64,000 bases of DNA from Chiridota heheva (Eukaryota > Echinodermata > Holothuroidea > Apodida > Chiridotidae). The notes under the pieces were generated by a model. The model was not told the origin of the DNA. It did not search any database and saw only the letters and a list, made by a program, of their open reading frames with translations. The position numbers and the translations under genes were made by a program. Location of the stretch: positions 2,182,501 through 2,246,500 of the forward strand of contig JAIGNY010002020.1 of NCBI GenBank assembly GCA_020152595.1. The letters are read 5' to 3'. This document shows positions 46,719 through 57,900 of the stretch, in pieces; the stretch's first letter is position 1; each line of letters starts with the position of its first letter.

Positions 46719-47149
46719 GTTGCAGACTGATGAGGATTTCCTGGAATGGATTTACTCCTCTTTTGGTAAGTGCAGAATTACTACAGGCTTACTTGTTTAA
46801 ATCACTGCAGATGGTGATGTGTGTTAAAGTACCATAAATATTTACAGTTAGCTTTGGTTAGCATTTTTAAATGGTAGTTATTGACATTGTAAAAATTGTT
46901 TTTTTGCAAACAGCTCAGCAGGGTGTTTGTTTAATTTGCTGTTATTATTTTTATTTAGTATACTAACCCTGCCATTACTGCAATTTGTCTGGCTACACTT
47001 TTGCAAAAGATGGCAGCATCTGTGTTGGTGTTGTTGCATATTTTAGCTGAAGTAACACTCTAATTTGCACTGAAGAAAAAAATATATACATTTTTCATCT
47101 GTTAGTTTACAATGGGTTAAATGTGGTGACATGAATTTATTGACATTAA
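46719..47149. other. Noncoding sequence after the 37-bp array
   Basis: No gene or clear repeat boundary seen. Confidence 0.4.
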
Positions 47150-48250
47150 CCCTTAAATGCCGGGTAGACAATATTATTGTTGATTTGGAGGTGATATTTT
47201 CAAACAATAAAATCTGAACCTTATCATAGGCCTATAGCACTGATCGGGATATAATTTAAAAGAGCTATTCTAGTTCTATTAATAAACTAACATTTTAGAT
47301 GAGGACTTTTATTGAGAATTTCAGTAAAACTCCATTTGAAAATGGTTTAAAATTAAAAATTTGAAATTTTTGTCAAACATCTTCTTTTTTTCTTTTCAAA
47401 GACTTACTAATTATACTTCAGGATCTTCCCTTTGCCCCAAAACATGTGTACCAGTTAGTGAACACTTCAACGAGTGCAAATCTGGTCAAATTTTGACAGT
47501 ACCTATCATCAATATCTTTTTGGGGCAAATGTTCTGCAAAGTTCCATGGTTTTCAGCCTTTTAGACTAAATTTGTTCAAAACATCATAGTTCTTTAATGG
47601 AATAAAACTGCCCTTCGTTAAAAACATCCTTAGAATGGTAGCTCCACGATCTTTTGAATGATATATATTACTACTATCCTATCAGAGCTTAATGTTCCAA
47701 TCTTGCTCAATGTTGCAATCATGCTCGAAATCATAAGATTATAAAAACATACTGATTTCAGTCTGTTGCACAGCTCAGCGGTCAGTGCATACACGTGTCT
47801 TGTGGAAGGTTACGGGTTCAATGCAGTGTTGAGCTATAGGTTTTGTTTTTTAGTGCGTAATTACGGAGGTAATTTCTTTTGTTTTGTTTCCATTATTTTC
47901 ACATGTTTTGTGTTGGAAAAAAGATTTGAGTGGTATCAATGGAAAGAGAATGAAAAACTACAGTCCTGGGTTTTCATACTAGTTACTGTAAACAAATTCT
48001 TTGTCATGGATGTCATACACAAACAAACACTTTTGTGAAAGGGGAAACATTCTTATTTATAGAAGGAAGAAATTATGTGAAAGTATTCATGGTAGATGAT
48101 CTTATTCAAGATTGATAGTTGGTGTTAATTCAGACCCATGTATTACTCAGAACAGTATTTGTTGCCAAAAATGCTAACAAGGAATTATGAAGAGTAAGGT
48201 GACAGGTTCAGCCTTAGGACCATCATAAGGCCACAAGTGACCCTGGCATC
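47150..48250. mobile_element. Possible second TTAA-type element with tRNA-like core (right end missing)
   Basis: It begins TTAACCCTTAAATGCCGGGT, like the CCCTTA ends at 7466. A tRNA-like stretch sits near 47765-47832, followed by GTGCGTAATTA as in the 7466 element. The right terminus is not identified, so the call is tentative. Confidence 0.35.
47765..47832 (+). ncRNA. tRNA-like (SINE-type) sequence
   Basis: A-box-like CAGCTCAGCGGTCAG and B-box-like GGGTTCAATGC at tRNA-like spacing. Acceptor-stem pairing is not evident, so it is a relic or SINE head and not a functional tRNA gene. Confidence 0.45.
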
Positions 48251-48506
48251 ACAATGGCATTACATGGGTTACAGTACCACGATTCAGCAATATGAGAATT
48301 TATTTGAATTTGTCCAAGCTCATCAATGTTTATTGAATGCATTGACATATCAGCATGTATTGTCAATAGGTGACAAGCTAGTGAGCACAAAAGCATATGT
48401 GTAGATGTTATTCATGGATTCATAAAAAGAGTCATTTTGAACACTATAAGAAACCCAGAAAAAAACACTTAAAGGGGACATCAGGTCTAAAACAATCATT
48501 TCACAT

Positions 48507-48660
48507 GATCTTTGTGGCAGTGGAATAAAGCTTCAGCTTTCTGATCTAGAGTCCCAGGTTTGATTCCTGGTGGGTCTCCAACCAGTGCTCCATGACTGGA
48601 TGATAAAACGGCCGTGGGCGTCTTGACGTAAATACTCCAATGGAGGTTTTTTTGGAAGTA
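48507..48660 (+). repeat. Probable tRNA-derived SINE
   Basis: The head has an A-box-like TGTGGCAGTGG and a B-box with a perfect T-arm CCAGG-TTTGATT-CCTGG. The following body (AAAACGGCCGTGGGCGTC) resembles SINE tails. No acceptor stem forms. Confidence 0.5.
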
Positions 48661-49249
48661 TAAACCTTGGTAAACCAAAATGTTAGAGGATTAAAATCTA
48701 AACACAACTTCCCAAAACAGCAAGTTAAACTCTTATTCCAATCTCAAGTTATTCATGCTTGAAGTTGACACATGGGGGCTGCCATTTTGTTCAATTTTGC
48801 ATTAAAATCTTGTGCATATGACACTATTTCCCCAACAAGGACATAAGGATTATAATGTATTTCTTTATAAAGTTTATAACTTTTACTATTCCAAAATGAT
48901 GTGGCACAAAATTTTAACAGCATGGTTTGATAATATCATGTGCACACAAAAATGTCCTTGATCATTACAAAAGGAAAACGGATTTTTCATAAGCTACAAA
49001 ACTTGAGATAGGTTATAAAGAAATACTAAGCATTCCAGTATCTGCTTAGTTGATGACATCATTTTCTTCATGTTTAAAATCAAAATGGCTTCCATAGTAG
49101 CAGCATTAAATGTTTTTAATCTTTACAAAAAAAATGGGTTAGATTGCTTCGGGAGGTATGAAACTTCCTCTCCTTTAATGACCTTCATATGACTTGTTAA
49201 TAAGAATAGAACCCATAAGAGTGCATAATTAATGAACAGGTGACTGTTG

Positions 49250-49490
49250 TGCTGTAATGATTATCCGCTGCTGCGTAATGATTAACCGCTGCTGCGTAAT
49301 GATTAACCGCTGCTGCGTAATGATTAACCGCTGCTGCGTAATGATTAACCGCTGCTGCGTAATGATTAACCGCTGCTGCGTAATGATTAACCGCTGCTGC
49401 GTAATGATTAACCGCTGCTGCGTAATTATTAACTACTGCTGTGTAATGATTAACCGCTGCTGCGTAATTATTAACTACTGCTGTGTAATG
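49250..49490. repeat. 21-bp minisatellite (about 11.5 units)
   Basis: Units of TAATGATTAACCGCTGCTGC plus G, nearly identical; the last units alternate with a TTATTAACTACTGCTGTG variant, giving a 42-bp higher-order period. Frames on both strands stay open because 21 is a multiple of 3; these are not genes. Confidence 0.95.
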
Positions 49491-51027
49491 CATTTTCCTT
49501 CCTTTTACCATAATTTGATGATATTAACCACTAACATACACTGTTTTTTCCATTAATTTAGCATACATAATCCAGCTTTCATAATTCATGCAGACTGACA
49601 TTAACATTCATGACTGCAAAGGATTAACATTTTCATTTTTTGTTATGATATCTTTATATACATGCTAGCAAGCTGCAATTATTTAGTTAAAAAAGTATGA
49701 TTTGGGAAAACAATTTGGGAGCTATGTTTGATGCAATAATTTTGGAGTATAATAAATAGTAGATGATTTTGTAGAAAGTGAAAATTTCAAATGTTAATTT
49801 TGTTTTATCTTGAATTGGTATGGACACTTGAAGGTATATGAACATTTCTGTCACTACATCACTTTCCAAAAAGTTGGACAAATCATGACAGAATTCTGCA
49901 GTCACTTTTTTCTTACGAAAATCATTTTATTTATGAATATGATTTTTTTTACAAAAATGAGTTTCTTATAAAAATGAATTTGGATTTTTTTTGCAAACAT
50001 TTTTATTCGGAAAATGGATTATGGATGGGAAAATGAACATTGATTGTGTCATGAATGTTTGATTTGTGGACATTTATATTATATTACTGCAAGCCAAATT
50101 CTGATCTGCAGAGTATTTGAATGAGTATAAAAAACATCCATGCAGTTGACATGACTGCATGGAGTTATCCACCCATCAGTGTTTGCTAGAAGTCTTGTGT
50201 GTCTTCAAATTACAACACCAGAATTAGCAGGCTATCAAAAGTCTTTTGAAAGAAATTGCACCATATCCATAGTCCTTGATATGATCATTAGAAGAGTGTC
50301 CACATCATTTGAAGATATAAATGCATATTCAAAGTATTATGCATATTCAAAACATGCATATTCAAAGTTCATGCATATTCAAAATATCTTATGTTGGAAT
50401 ATTAAGACCTTTAAAAAAGTACTTTTTAACTGAGCTGAATAAGAAATTGTCTATGATCATTTGAAATAAATGGGATTTAGAAATACATCACTTATTATGT
50501 AACAAAATCTTTTAATTACATTTGGTAATGATCTAAGATAAAATCATGCTTGTAGAGTGTGAATTAGGCATACAAAAATAAACGTGGATGAGGAACTTTT
50601 GTCATATGTAAATTTGGGCAATTATGAAAGATATCTGGATGTAGCATTAAAGGACTGAATGTCAAAAATAAATTCAATTGATAGAAGGAATTTAAGTTTG
50701 GCCATTCCTTAATGGCAGAGGTCAAGGAATGTTCAATTTGATGAAAGTTCAATCTCTTTTAGCAAAAATTAAATAGGAACATAGGTTTTCCATTAACATC
50801 CAAATTGAAGTGAACATGTGAGGTGCTTAACTCTGTGATCTTAACAAAGCTGTTTTTCAAATTCACGTTTTGGAAGAATTTCAGTAACAAAATTACTAAT
50901 AAAATGACATTTTGAAAAGTGAAACTTTAACTTTAATTTTGCAAAAAAAGACCATTTTGCAATGCATGATTTTTAGGAAAAAATCCAAACTTTGTTCTTA
51001 TTTTGATCCTTTCATTCTCTTTTGCAG
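49491..51027. other. Noncoding sequence before the distal RS exon
   Basis: No gene. GCATATTCAAA repeats 4 times near 50323-50393. Confidence 0.45.
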
Positions 51028-51183
51028 TGCACGAAAGTTACCAATCCCATACAATAGAGTCCCAACTAGCCCCACCCCTTCACACGACTCATACTGTTCG
51101 GTAGCAGCAGAGGCAGTCGGTCACGATCAAGAACAAAGTCTCGTCATGGCTCACGTAGTGACAGTGGAAGTTACTATGATTAA
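51028..51183 (+). CDS. Candidate alternative RS-type last exon of SRRM2
   Basis: One frame ends GSRSRSRTKSRHGSRSDSGS then YYD and TAA at 51181-51183, clearly RS-protein-like. Two splice readings are possible. A strong acceptor at 51027 (TTCTCTTTTGCAG|) enters in phase 2 and reads ARKLPIPYNRVPTSPTPSHD, but then needs a one-base shift near 51100 to reach the RS frame. Alternatively the tandem acceptors TAG/CAG/CAG at 51104, 51107 and 51110 all enter the RS frame directly in phase 2. An AATAAA lies at 51510-51515. It could replace the 41443 exon; joining it to exon 11 from 51111 would give 423 aa. Confidence 0.55.
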
Positions 51184-54063
51184 ATCAAGAGTTTGCTGTG
51201 ACAGTCCAAGTATAGAGGCTTACTCATGGTATTTTCTGTTAGATTATGCCAAATGTCAATCTAATTCCATGGCTGGCGAACTATATTTTATATTTGAGGT
51301 ACAGGTGCAATCTATATATATATTTTATCATTCCATTCATTATCCATGGCCAAGTCATCTACAAACTGTCAAAGACCATGTCATATAAATTCTTATTTGT
51401 ATGGATAATCACATTTCATAGTTCTGTTTGACTTTTTTGTCAAGAATTTTTACAAGATTGTAACATTTTTGTGAGAAAAAGTTTAAATCTTGTAGATAAT
51501 GCTTTGATGAATAAATGTGCTCTCTGATGTGTAGATTGCCTTGAGTGTAAAGTGTCACGGTTTTAATGAAAGATAAGTACCACTTTACAGACATTTTAAA
51601 CTGCATATCACTGTACAGCTAATCATGTCTGTGAATGGATGTTCATCATTTTAACGTGAATGGATCATCATCATTTGATGCAACAACAGATGTTTATCCA
51701 AAAATACACTCAACAGTTTTATACTGCACCATGCACATTGTGTTTGGTATTCATTGTGAAGCAACCAGACGGAAAGTGAGATATTGCCCAACATACAGTT
51801 ATGAAGTCTAACTCTAACCTATTAAGGTGAGAATACATAGCTCTGCTCCAAAACGTCCCTGTTAGTGGGGAAATATATACTTCTCCCAATCAGACGTGGT
51901 ACATGTTTATGTTGCTGTTTGTAAACTCTATGTAGAACTCTTGTTGTTATGAATAATACTTCCCTTTGCCTCTTGAGATGTGTGAGAGAATATGGAAAAA
52001 TTCAGCTGGTAACTTGCCATTAGTGCGCTGCTTTATAGCTTTCCAATGTGAAAAATATCTGTTTGATAATTGCAGTGTGCTGGTGTTTTTCTTTTTAGTT
52101 TTGGTTTGTGTTACTATAAAGCTTAATTGACCAGATTTTTACAAGCTTATTAAAAGTTGAAGTCTTGTGATTCTGTGTATATGAAACTTGTGTCTTAGTG
52201 CAGAAATTCAGATTAGACCCTAGACACAGCTTGCTTCTTGCAGATGTCATTGACATCCACATGAAAGATGCTAATTAACTTCATTTGTCTTATGCAAAAG
52301 ATACATTGCTAGCTTATATTGTACCATATGGAGAATGGAACTTTCACTATAAATAAATATTTCATTTCAACTAAATAATCTTATACTTTAAATTTATTTT
52401 TTCATGATAACATCTGAGTTTGTAATTTGAACAATTTATTATTTATTTTTTGGTTGTTCCAATGTACAATTTTATTTTGTCAGTCATGTTTTAAGCGGTA
52501 ATTTTTATGCTTGATAAACACACTGTGACCTGTCTGAAACTTAATATTGTAATTGAGTGAATATTTATGTAGTCATAGAAAGACTATATTTGAACATTTT
52601 TCATGCAAAATTTCCTGTTACCAATCTTTAAAGTTTTGCTTACATCAGTCCCTGAAAATTCGTATTTTTTGTGTAATGAGTATCGCTGCAGTGAAGGTGA
52701 ATAAAGAACCTAAGATATATTGTGGGATGATCACTTGAAACTGAATCTGCAATAAATAGAAATAGATTCTAAAGTAAATTATAGCTAGAAAATGATACAG
52801 TGAGTACAGTAAAAATTATTGAGAGGATCCTTGTCTCCATTTTGTACTAAAAGTATGCAAGATATCTTGTGTTTTGATTTTATACAAATAACTGTGAGTG
52901 AAGTTTTACTAATATTTTGTATTCATTCTTAAAAGATTTTATGAAGACTACTTTTGGAAATTTTGGATTGTTGAGGCATATTTGAAGGACTCAATGACTT
53001 GCAAAATCAATGAAGATCAGCAATGGAGAACCTTACCTGTCGAATCAGACCACAAATATGCTTCAGAATCAAGATGAATTGTACATTTGGGCGTAATCAT
53101 CTTGGACAAAGTGTAGTACTTAAACATCCATTTTTATCAGTTTTTATTTATTTTTCTCCCAGTAAATAAACAATCCCTTCTTTGCTTCAACCACTCAGTG
53201 CAATCTGATTTATCTTATATAAAAATGATCAGCTTCTTAGTTTAGGGTGATACTGCATTCTGATGCTAATGTTAAATAACAGTGGGATAAGCATTAACAA
53301 CAGACTCTTACAGCAGTATGTATGATGCAACCAAAGATTCTGTGGAATCATTAATATTCTCAAAGAATTCAGCCTCAATATAATTTTATAACACCTATGC
53401 TGTGTCATAAGAATAAGAAATCTTCTTTTGAAGATTTCATACAGTATACTTCTATTGGGAAACGATCAAGTTTCAATGTTAGGTTATTGTATTGTAACTA
53501 AAATGTTTTTTTATAAACACTACTGTATATGTTTCTTCTGTTGTAAGTAAGAATCACACTTTGTAAATACTACAAATAAATCTAAAAATAAAAAACTGTT
53601 TTAATTTTTCTCTGGTTTCAAAGATTACAAAATCTTTGAGTGAATATCATATATTTCTTCTTTGAAGCCCTTCAAGGTGTGTGAGTACTCCACCACAAAT
53701 TAAGCTGCAATTTTCATATATACGCTTTCAAATGAGTGTCGTTTTCTAATAGGCTTTATGATTGTACCTAAAATCCCCCTTACTTTTGCCAACTTAGCCA
53801 TTTTACCATTGTCATTTACAATGTTTACATTTTCTTATTTCATATTGTTACATTACACTGGCAAATTAGGGCAAAAATCGCTCGATAGATTTTCGTTTCA
53901 GTTGTTTGATGCCTCAGTAAATTGTTGACAAAGGTCAAGTTTCTTTCAAAATCAGAAAAATAGAACAGCTTTTTGACAAAATTCTTCATCCCTCTCCTTC
54001 AGCCTTAAAACTAATAAATAAACTTGAAACTCTCAATAAATAAACTTGATTTCTACATCTGAC
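51184..54063. other. Region between the convergent gene ends
   Basis: Holds the probable distal 3' UTR of SRRM2 (AATAAA at 51510) and, from the other side, the NXPE 3' UTR. Several AATAAA and TTTATT hexamers occur; none is decisive. No gene seen. Confidence 0.5.
51510..51515 (+). promoter_or_regulatory. Candidate polyadenylation signal AATAAA
   Basis: An AATAAA hexamer about 330 bases after the distal RS-exon stop. It is consistent with a distal 3' end of SRRM2, but such hexamers are common by chance in AT-rich DNA. Confidence 0.35.
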
Positions 54064-54285
54064 TTAGCTCCTGAATCTAAATGCATTCGACGAGATATAA
54101 GTATGTGAAGAAACACCACGCAGTTGTTGGTCTCTTGACCAAATGTAAGTCAAAATTCTGTTCCAAACATTTTTAATGATTACGGGAATAGGATGTGTTA
54201 CATCCGGGGAATGATGGGTGCTCACCAAATCCCACACATCAATAAAACCTAAACTTTTGTTTCTTATCTTCAGAGTGATTGGCGT
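54064..54285 (-). pseudogene. Out-of-frame C-terminal end of the NXPE PC-esterase domain
   Basis: In a different minus-strand frame, overlapping the end of exon 4, the sequence reads LKIRNKSLGFIDVWDLVS then THHSPDVTHP and on to a TAA at 54064-54066. This resembles the conserved NXPE C-terminus, where an Asp and a His complete the esterase catalytic set. No splice pair explains the shift; a one-base loss near 54275-54290, relative to the family, would. Confidence 0.75.
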
Positions 54286-54996
54286 AATCGTTGTTCAATT
54301 TGCAGTGAGTAGTAATCACTGCTGAATAAAAGCGCCATAAATGAAAACTGGTCCTTTGGATTCCCTCCTTTAAATATAACCAAGGTGTCTGGACACCGTT
54401 CCCACAGTCTTTTAATTGAGCTTAAAATGCCCTGTAGTCTGTTGTCGTAGAAGTCCATTCTTGTGGAGGTGTAATGGGCCCACATGGAGATGATTATTAC
54501 AGTATCACTTCCTGCATTAATAGCATCGATTTCCTTTGCAATGTATTCAAAACGTCTAATTGGGAACATTTGATTTGCTTTCCTTGGGACACCCTGAAAA
54601 CGAAATCGAATTGTAAAGTTGTGTGCAACCTCTTTCGCAAGAAGTGGGCCGTTCCTTTGTTGAACCCAGTCTGGTGTATTACTTAATTTCATGGTGTCCC
54701 GAAATTTCTCAAAGACAAATTCATAAAGTTGTTTGCAAGTTGAATCTCCATAAAAATAAATATGTTTATTAGATAACGTTTTTTTAAATTCATCATCTGT
54801 AAAATCACGAACTTGGCAGTCAAATGGGTACCATGTATCATTGTAGAAGTAACCCGCTGTGGTGACGTCAGCGGGAATATTTCCTAACGAGCAATATGGA
54901 AGTTGTGCTTGTGTCTGCTCCATCAGGTGCTCCGTGTTTGATTGCATGACTTTGATTTCCTTTGGAAGGTGCTGCAGAACAATTTTCTGCCTCTTA
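54270..54996 (-). CDS. NXPE-like gene exon 4 (PC-esterase domain, early stop)
   Basis: Acceptor TTTTCTTTTCAG| with a long pyrimidine run. Encodes residues 294-535 with YPFDCQVRDFTDDEF, the YFYGDSTCKQ nucleophile motif, MWAHYTSTRMDFYDNRLQGI and FKGGNPKDQ. It ends LRQSL then TGA. The family normally continues to a D-x-W-D...H block; here that block lies in another frame (next entry). Confidence 0.88.
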
Positions 54997-57900
54997 CTGA
55001 AAAGAAAACAAAAAAGAAAACAAAATGTCATATTTGGGGGAGAGAGATTTGAGGGAATTGATCTTAAAAAATCTGTCCATAAATGGGCCAAGATTCCTTC
55101 CTTCCCTATACAACTAAATGACCAATCTGAATAAGTCGCAAAATGGCTTCCTGCATAATGAATTGAAAAAGAGTGTTAACAATGCAAGTGTTAGTACGCT
55201 AAACAAGAGCGAAATGACAAAGTAAAGACACTTTGCTAAAATAAGAAATATTAAATTTTCTGAGATTAAAAAATACATGAAACTAAGAAGTTAACACCAG
55301 TAAATTAACAGCATTTTAAATGTGATTTAGTTACTTGATACAAAAATGTAAATTATTAACTTAAGAGATTTTTTTTTTTGTATTGGTGGAGAGGGGAAGT
55401 TTTTTTCAAAGATGGCTTCCTGCATGATGAATTATTATTTTGAACCGAGAATCACCAGTCTGTTCGTGATATATATCTAGCCGATATTCCTTGTTTTTAG
55501 CTTAACATCCCTTTGAGAGATTTTGAGCTTAAGCAAGGCTGCCCAAAATCCAGATTTTCGTTCGGATACGTTCGGATTTTTGCAGCGTTTATCTAATCCT
55601 AAGCTTTTGTTCGACATTTTGCTGCGTTTTCTTGTTTGCCTTACATAGATCGATCCATGGATGCAACAACACTTTATATTAGTGCGTAGTTTGAAAGAAT
55701 TTTGCATTCCAAATCTCACTAAAAATGACTCCAAAATTCGGTTTTCGCTCGGCGCGATACTAATGAGTTTAGCAAATATGATAATAGACTTGGAAGGGCC
55801 AGCAAACACTTCCGAAAGATAAAGAATGCTGCTTCCATGCGCCAATTAGGGAGGGAGGGGGGGGGGGGGGGTGGAGGGCACTTCCCCTTGCCTTAAAGTA
55901 AGTAGAGTAGGAGGTGCCCTTTTGAAATTTGATGTTCAGGAGGCGCCCTTTTGAAAGTTGATGTGCAGGATTTGCCTATTTGAAACTTATATAAATATAA
56001 ATCCACTCTCACAAATATTACATAATACATAGAAGTTGTTACATACATTTAGTATTTATTTGACACAATTAAAGCAAGTCATTTTACCAGGGGCACCGAC
56101 ACTGATGGCTGTGACGGGAGGGGAAATTTTCAAAAGAAGCCTTTTACCTAATTGCCTGATGGATAATTGTCAACATTGGTCCTGGCTCTCCAATCTCAAA
56201 CCTATAGGCGGGATTTGCCTACCGAAAGTAGGGAAAAGTGTGTGTGTGTGGGGAGGAGAGAGGGGGGAAATTAGAAAATTACGCTAAGATACAACATATC
56301 ACCATACAAAAGTATCCATTTGGACAAAAAGTGAGGGTGGGGAAAGTGCCCCCTTGCTCCCCTCAAATCTGCCTATGTCCAAACCATATTAGTAGGAACC
56401 ATGGGGCCAGAAGGGAAGATTCCTCCACTTTTTCGAAAACTGACAGAAGTGCTCCTTTTTTTAAATGAAAAGTGTCCCTCAATTACTATCCAAGAAGCGC
56501 CCCAACTTTTAACTGCTCACCAACAAAAACAGGCTTATACCCACCCGCAAAATATATGTTGAGCTACTACGTACATCATTGATGTTCTAGTTTATGTTAA
56601 TGATTTGGAAAATGGATGATTATTCCCGTCCTCAACCTCGGACTACAGGTTATATACCGGCCTAATTGATAGGTTGAATTCGTTACTGTGCATGAGTCTT
56701 ACCTTTTTAGAAGTTCAGTTTCCAGTTGAGATATATTTTTCTTCACGAGTGCCATGGATCGTCCAGGATCATACTGGAACATATTTAGGTCACCGCATTT
56801 GAACTTTTTGTTCTTTGGCCGTGAACAGAAAAATGGCGACCGAATAAGAGGATCTGTGTAATTACATAACGAACTCTATAGAAAGAAAAAAAGAACAAGT
56901 ACGGAGCACGGGAGCAGATTAACATACATGGGTGATGTGAAAAATTGCACAATAGAAGAAAAAAAATGATACATAATATTAAAATCTAAAAGTTTCCGAT
57001 GTTTCAAAAACCATGCATGTATGTATCTTGTTCTGATATTCGTGACCGCAAATTTTAGATCATCATCAAGTTTTGGACCGAATATTTATCAAATTGAACA
57101 CGAATCGATACTCAATTTTTCTCCTTGAGGACGAAAACGTATTGAGACTGATAAGGAACGTCAAATTTCGGCACGCACTAGACCAAACAAAAGTGGCAGG
57201 AAAGTGCAGTTTGTTTCAGCCTAAAATGCACCTTTTTTCATAATAACACAACGAATCATATGCATACTTCGCGGGCTTTGGTTTTCCCAACCTGTCAGAA
57301 AGGCCGGTTTAGGACCCCTATTTTTGGACAACTTATGTATTACAAGAAAGGCGTTAAGCTGTTAAGGGGGAAATATTTTAAAGAATTCCTTGGTCTGCCA
57401 CACACAATACCTCCCACCCTCCCCACACACACACGCACGCACATACACACATACAAAATGATAATTTTTAGCAGTTTAGAGACATTTGAAAGCAAACAAT
57501 ATTTTCTCATCTTGTTCCACGACCACTTCTGCTGACGTCCCTACGAACTGACGAAGGAAAATTATTTACCTGGAATGGACTAATGCTGCAGGTCGCTGGT
57601 TCAGTTACATGTTTGTTATCAAAATGAGCTGAGAACACTCCTTTATAAAAGAAACATCTATCTGGATATTTGAAGTATAGTCTTTTAAAAGTATCCAAGA
57701 CTTCTTTGGTGTATATAAGAGTAACGACAACTTGTACTGACCCGGTCCAAGGAAGCACAAAATAAGCAGAGTATGTTCCATTATCATGATCGACAAATCT
57801 ACAAGGACTAGCGGTTGAGTTGCTTTCTTTTGAGAAAATAATTGCACGAAAAAGATCTCCACCACTTTTCTTTCTCCTTAATTTTGTATCCTTGGCATTA

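Noticed and set aside
49197..49556. Two open frames over the 21-bp array
   Set aside because: The unit length is divisible by 3 and lacks stops; repetition alone explains them.
50912..51388. 158-codon ORF as a separate gene
   Set aside because: No recognisable domain; it overlaps the RS-coding frame, which has clear protein character. Its 5' part is probably coding only as part of the candidate distal exon.
55477..55845. 122-codon minus-strand ORF in NXPE intron 3
   Set aside because: No domain or conserved motif, lies in repeat-rich intron sequence, and no splice signals connect it to the gene.
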